Positions 50,753-52,982 of a DNA stretch of 52,982 bases are shown piece by piece. Position 1 is the stretch's first letter, and every line of letters begins with the position of its first letter. The DNA is taken from assembly GCA_937892945.1 (NCBI GenBank), contig CALBIL010000032.1, forward strand, positions 1 through 52,982, in the 5' to 3' direction. The translations under genes were made by a program, and so were the position numbers. The stretch comes from an uncultured euryarchaeote. GTDB taxonomy: Archaea > Thermoplasmatota > Poseidoniia > Poseidoniales > Poseidoniaceae. The notes beneath the pieces are model-generated. The model was not told where the DNA came from. It saw only the letters and a list, made by a program, of their open reading frames with translations, and ran no database searches.

Positions 50753-51689
50753 AAGGCACCGGCCCCAGTCCGTCAACCAAATACGCGGTCAAACAGCAGT
50801 TGTGCAACGGTTGACAATCTATTCCGAGAAGAAAGAGTTTCCACACTTACTGTTTGCCGGTCCGCCAGGGACTGGTAAAACAACTGCAGCAATGGCGTTG
50901 ACAAAAGACGTGTTTGGAGTTGAATACAGAAGAAACCTCCTCGAGATGAACGCATCTGATGAACGGAAACTGGAAAGTATACGCACGAAAGTCAAGCAAT
51001 TCGCTCGAACTGCTCCTTACGGTAGCGCTTCATTCAAAATTATATTTCTCGACGAAGCCGATGCGCTTACCAATGATGCGCAAGGAGCCTTGCGGCGAAT
51101 CATGGAACAATATGCTGAAACATGCAGATTCATTTTGTCATGCAATTATTCTTCGAAAATTATTGAGCCGATTCAATCCCGCTGCGCAGTATTCCGGTTT
51201 CGACCACTCGCTGACACAGATGTAAATGCTCAAATCCATCACGTCGCCAAAGAAGAAGGCGTGCAATTGGCAGAAGATGCTGGAGAGGCATTGACTCGGA
51301 TCTCACAAGGCGACCTACGTAAAGCAATTACTGGACTACAAGTTGCGGCAGCTCTTGACATGAAAGTAACACGTGAGTTGATTTACGAAACTTCGGCGAC
51401 TGCCCCTCCTGAAGCACTGCATCAATTTCTTATGGCCTGCCGAGATGATGGATTTCATGCAGCACGACGGCGTTTGAGAGAACTCTTGGACAAGTATGGC
51501 CTTGCTGGAACTGATTTCGTAAATCAATTGCATCGTGAACTGTACACGGCTGACTTCCTCACCGAAGATGCCAAATTAGACATGACTGAATGGATGGCTG
51601 AAGTCGATTACCGCTTGGTAGAAGGTGGCGGAGAGCAAATTCAATTGGACGCACTTACTGCACGTCTTGTGATTCATTTGCGAACCTAA
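50733..51689 (+). CDS. rfcS: replication factor C small subunit
   Basis: A clamp-loader ATPase subunit that loads PCNA during replication and repair. The 318-aa protein has Walker A GPPGTGKT (43-50), Walker B FLDEADAL, the arginine-finger motif SRC (SKIIEPIQSRCAVFRF) and NASDERKLESIRTKV. A C-terminal collar domain covers about 235-318. The start MSELWVERHRP is the typical N-terminus of archaeal RfcS. The first 40 nt upstream hold an SD not placed for this ATG (see the upstream frame). The gene is divergent from the 3076-aa surface protein (133 nt). The large subunit RfcL is not in this window. Confidence 0.97.
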   Translation: MSELWVERHRPQSVNQIRGQTAVVQRLTIYSEKKEFPHLLFAGPPGTGKTTAAMALTKDVFGVEYRRNLLEMNASDERKLESIRTKVKQFARTAPYGSASFKIIFLDEADALTNDAQGALRRIMEQYAETCRFILSCNYSSKIIEPIQSRCAVFRFRPLADTDVNAQIHHVAKEEGVQLAEDAGEALTRISQGDLRKAITGLQVAAALDMKVTRELIYETSATAPPEALHQFLMACRDDGFHAARRRLRELLDKYGLAGTDFVNQLHRELYTADFLTEDAKLDMTEWMAEVDYRLVEGGGEQIQLDALTARLVIHLRT

Positions 51690-51690
51690 C

Positions 51691-51728
51691 TTCACTTTCA
51701 CTTTCACCTATAGGGCGTTAGAAAAGAA
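51691..51728 (+). repeat. intergenic repeat element, copy 2
   Basis: TTCACTTTCA (51691-51700) and AGGGCGTTAGAAAAGAA (51712-51728) repeat the element at 4041-4077 with one substitution in the 17-nt block. This copy starts 2 nt after the rfcS stop and ends 28 nt before the next possible start codon. Confidence 0.45.
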
Positions 51729-51755
51729 CTCCTTGCTGACGCCGTCGGAAAGAAT

Positions 51756-51932
51756 ATGACGACCTTTACGAATCGATGTCTCGACTTGATGTGCTGGACT
51801 GCAGCTGCCCCTTTGATCCATGTGCTACGGAAAAAACAATTACAAAAACAAACACAAGAACAGCGTGATGTTCACCGAATAAGTCGTTTACTCAACACGA
51901 TATTGTTGGCACACAGCGACTTACTTTCATGA
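51756..51932 (+). CDS. possible small protein, 58 aa
   Basis: An open frame from ATG, MTTFTNRCLDLMCWTAAAPLI..., ending LLNTILLAHSDLLS, lies 66 nt downstream of rfcS. The middle is rich in Lys/Gln (LRKKQLQKQTQEQRDVHRISR) and should be a charged helix. Both ends are hydrophobic. No family was recognised. Its end overlaps the convergent three-helix protein by 6 nt. It is supported only by its open frame in an otherwise empty stretch and by the repeat element that precedes it, as another copy precedes the propeller-like gene. Confidence 0.35.
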   Translation: MTTFTNRCLDLMCWTAAAPLIHVLRKKQLQKQTQEQRDVHRISRLLNTILLAHSDLLS

Positions 51933-52850
51933 TGCTAAAACTTCAGGAAGTTGTTCGACGACTTTCAAGGTCCAAGTGTAGACTCGGCTGTTTTCCCATG
52001 GGTCGCCTTGTTCAACAATCGTGACGGTGATGAGATGTTCACCTACTGCGAGGTTTGAGCCGAGAAGTATTGCAAAGTCTTGGTCCAACTGCCCATGCGG
52101 CAATAGGATGGAGGAAGATTGAGTATCGGAAACCTCTCCTGTAGCATTCGAGATGACTTCGGAGTGATTCCCCCAAAAGTCGGCATTACTCACTAATTCG
52201 AAGATTCCGCCATTATTGGTCAACTGAACGGTCACTTCTGCTCCTTCGACATTCACGTTGTCCGCCAGTCCGAAAAGGAGCCAAATGTCCCCCGTTAATT
52301 TAGCATCTTGTTGAACTTCCCAGGTGACAGTACCGGATTCACTTGCACCTTTGGAGAAATTAAATTCATCCCCCTCATTCTGAACTAAAACCCATTTATC
52401 AGCCAATTGCGGTGCAACGATATCACCTAACGGTGGATTCACAAGTAGGAATGCCATAGCCAAGAACGTAAACGTGTGAAGGAAACCTGCTTTGAACCAT
52501 GTTCCTTTCGTGTATAATTCATTGAAATCTGCTGGCATGATCATCCGATGTATCTGAGGAATAAGGAAGATTGCAGCCAATGGAGCCAGATAAAGTATGT
52601 CTGATTTTTCAACTGTCGTTCTTGGCATCAAGACATACCGCATTAAGAGCGAAACGGTAACTGAAAAGGCAATGACGAGCCACATCGATGCAGTTTCGGC
52701 TTTTTCTTTTGAAACGTGTTTGACAGGGTCAAAAGCTTCGATTCCAAGGTCGCGCCCACTGCGTCGCTTCATACGCTCTTTGCCTTCATCAGCCACTCGC
52801 TTTTGGCGATCGACAGAAGCGGCGGACATAGCAGTATTGAGGTCAACCAT
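51927..52850 (-). CDS. membrane protein with extracytosolic beta domain, 307 aa
   Basis: A cytosolic N-terminus of about 50 residues (RQKRVADEGKERMKRRSGRD) precedes three hydrophobic segments: about 55-75 (MWLVIAFSVTVSLLMRYVL), 84-98 (ILYLAPLAAIFLIP) and 119-137 (AGFLHTFTFLAMAFLLVNPP). Residues about 140-307 form an all-beta domain with GTVTWEVQQDAKLTGDIWLL, VEGAEVTVQLTNNG and LAVGEHLITVTIVEQGDPW. That part looks like an Ig/CARDB-like sandwich facing outward. The family was not recognised. A role at the envelope beside the large surface proteins is possible. It starts at ATG with GGAGGC closely upstream, and diverges from the tRNA at the window end. Confidence 0.7.
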   Translation of the reverse strand: MVDLNTAMSAASVDRQKRVADEGKERMKRRSGRDLGIEAFDPVKHVSKEKAETASMWLVIAFSVTVSLLMRYVLMPRTTVEKSDILYLAPLAAIFLIPQIHRMIMPADFNELYTKGTWFKAGFLHTFTFLAMAFLLVNPPLGDIVAPQLADKWVLVQNEGDEFNFSKGASESGTVTWEVQQDAKLTGDIWLLFGLADNVNVEGAEVTVQLTNNGGIFELVSNADFWGNHSEVISNATGEVSDTQSSSILLPHGQLDQDFAILLGSNLAVGEHLITVTIVEQGDPWENSRVYTWTLKVVEQLPEVLAS

Positions 52851-52948
52851 ACTGCCTCCTAAGGAGTGGAGTGCATGAAACCTACGGTGAAGTTACATCA
52901 CTTTCCAGCCGTATGGTTGAAATGGGTAACGCGACAGGCGAGAGATAA

Positions 52949-52982
52949 GCCGGGGTGGCGTAGTTGGTGGCGCGTCGGACTC
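52949..52982 (+). tRNA. partial tRNA, probably elongator Met (CAT), cut by window end
   Basis: GCCGGGG acceptor strand, TG, D arm GCGT...GCGC with AGTTGGTG loop, then the 5' half of the anticodon stem TCGGA and loop start CTC. The anticodon begins with C. Acceptor and D arm resemble archaeal elongator tRNA-Met, but the rest of the anticodon is outside the window, so the amino acid is not certain. Confidence 0.65.

Overview
The window looks like a chromosome segment of a planktonic Marine Group II-type euryarchaeon (Ca. Poseidoniales, Thermoplasmatota). Archaeal information-processing genes support this: transcription factor B, clamp-loader small subunit RfcS, ribosomal protein eL40, an archaeal-type AspRS, membrane-anchored LonB protease, a UPF0147 protein and a FlaK-like prepilin peptidase. 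Several TATA boxes lie about 25 nt upstream of start codons. The order-level assignment is inference: it rests on the mix of archaeal core genes, bacterial-looking metabolic genes and very large secreted surface proteins with one C-terminal membrane anchor.

Layout. 0-7 kb: DUF309 protein, an orphan, tRNA-Ala(TGC), purA, tfb, a small Cys-rich protein, a propeller-like protein, a metallo-beta-lactamase-fold protein without its metal ligands, eL40 (49 aa) and a prepilin peptidase. 7-12 kb: UPF0147, an MFS / AI-2E-family transporter pair and LonB. 12-21 kb: two secreted, membrane-anchored proteins (one with a thioredoxin-like CxxC domain, one with an SGNH-hydrolase-like domain) flanking a TrmI-type tRNA methyltransferase. 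20.6-28.3 kb: bacterial-type metK, aspS, a glutathione-S-transferase-like protein, a GPx-family peroxidase, an arylformamidase-like hydrolase, an atypical SDR, a DNase I-like secreted nuclease and a TPR protein.

28.3-38.5 kb is the most interesting region. A luciferase-like flavin monooxygenase, an asparaginase-II-family amidohydrolase and an ALDH8/AmnC-like semialdehyde dehydrogenase form a tight operon that runs on into a LON-domain protein and panB. About 2.2 kb beyond the ALDH lies a two-gene operon: a LigB-type extradiol dioxygenase catalytic subunit, and a non-catalytic sister subunit fused to a RidA-family 2-aminomuconate-deaminase-like domain. Ring cleavage, semialdehyde oxidation and deamination match the first three steps of the bacterial 2-aminophenol meta-cleavage pathway, so this may be an archaeal amino-aromatic degradation module. 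A transporter of the APC family carrying a C-terminal EF-hand follows.

38.6-53 kb: two more surface proteins (about 890 and 3076 aa) with shared Ig-like modules, acidic or Pro-rich cytoplasmic linkers and Trp-rich ends; then rfcS, a possible 58-aa gene, a three-helix membrane protein, and the 5' part of a tRNA (probably elongator Met) cut by the window end. I saw no CRISPR array, insertion sequence, rRNA or prophage. No gene-free stretch reaches 300 bases. All assignments are by reading motifs, not by database search.
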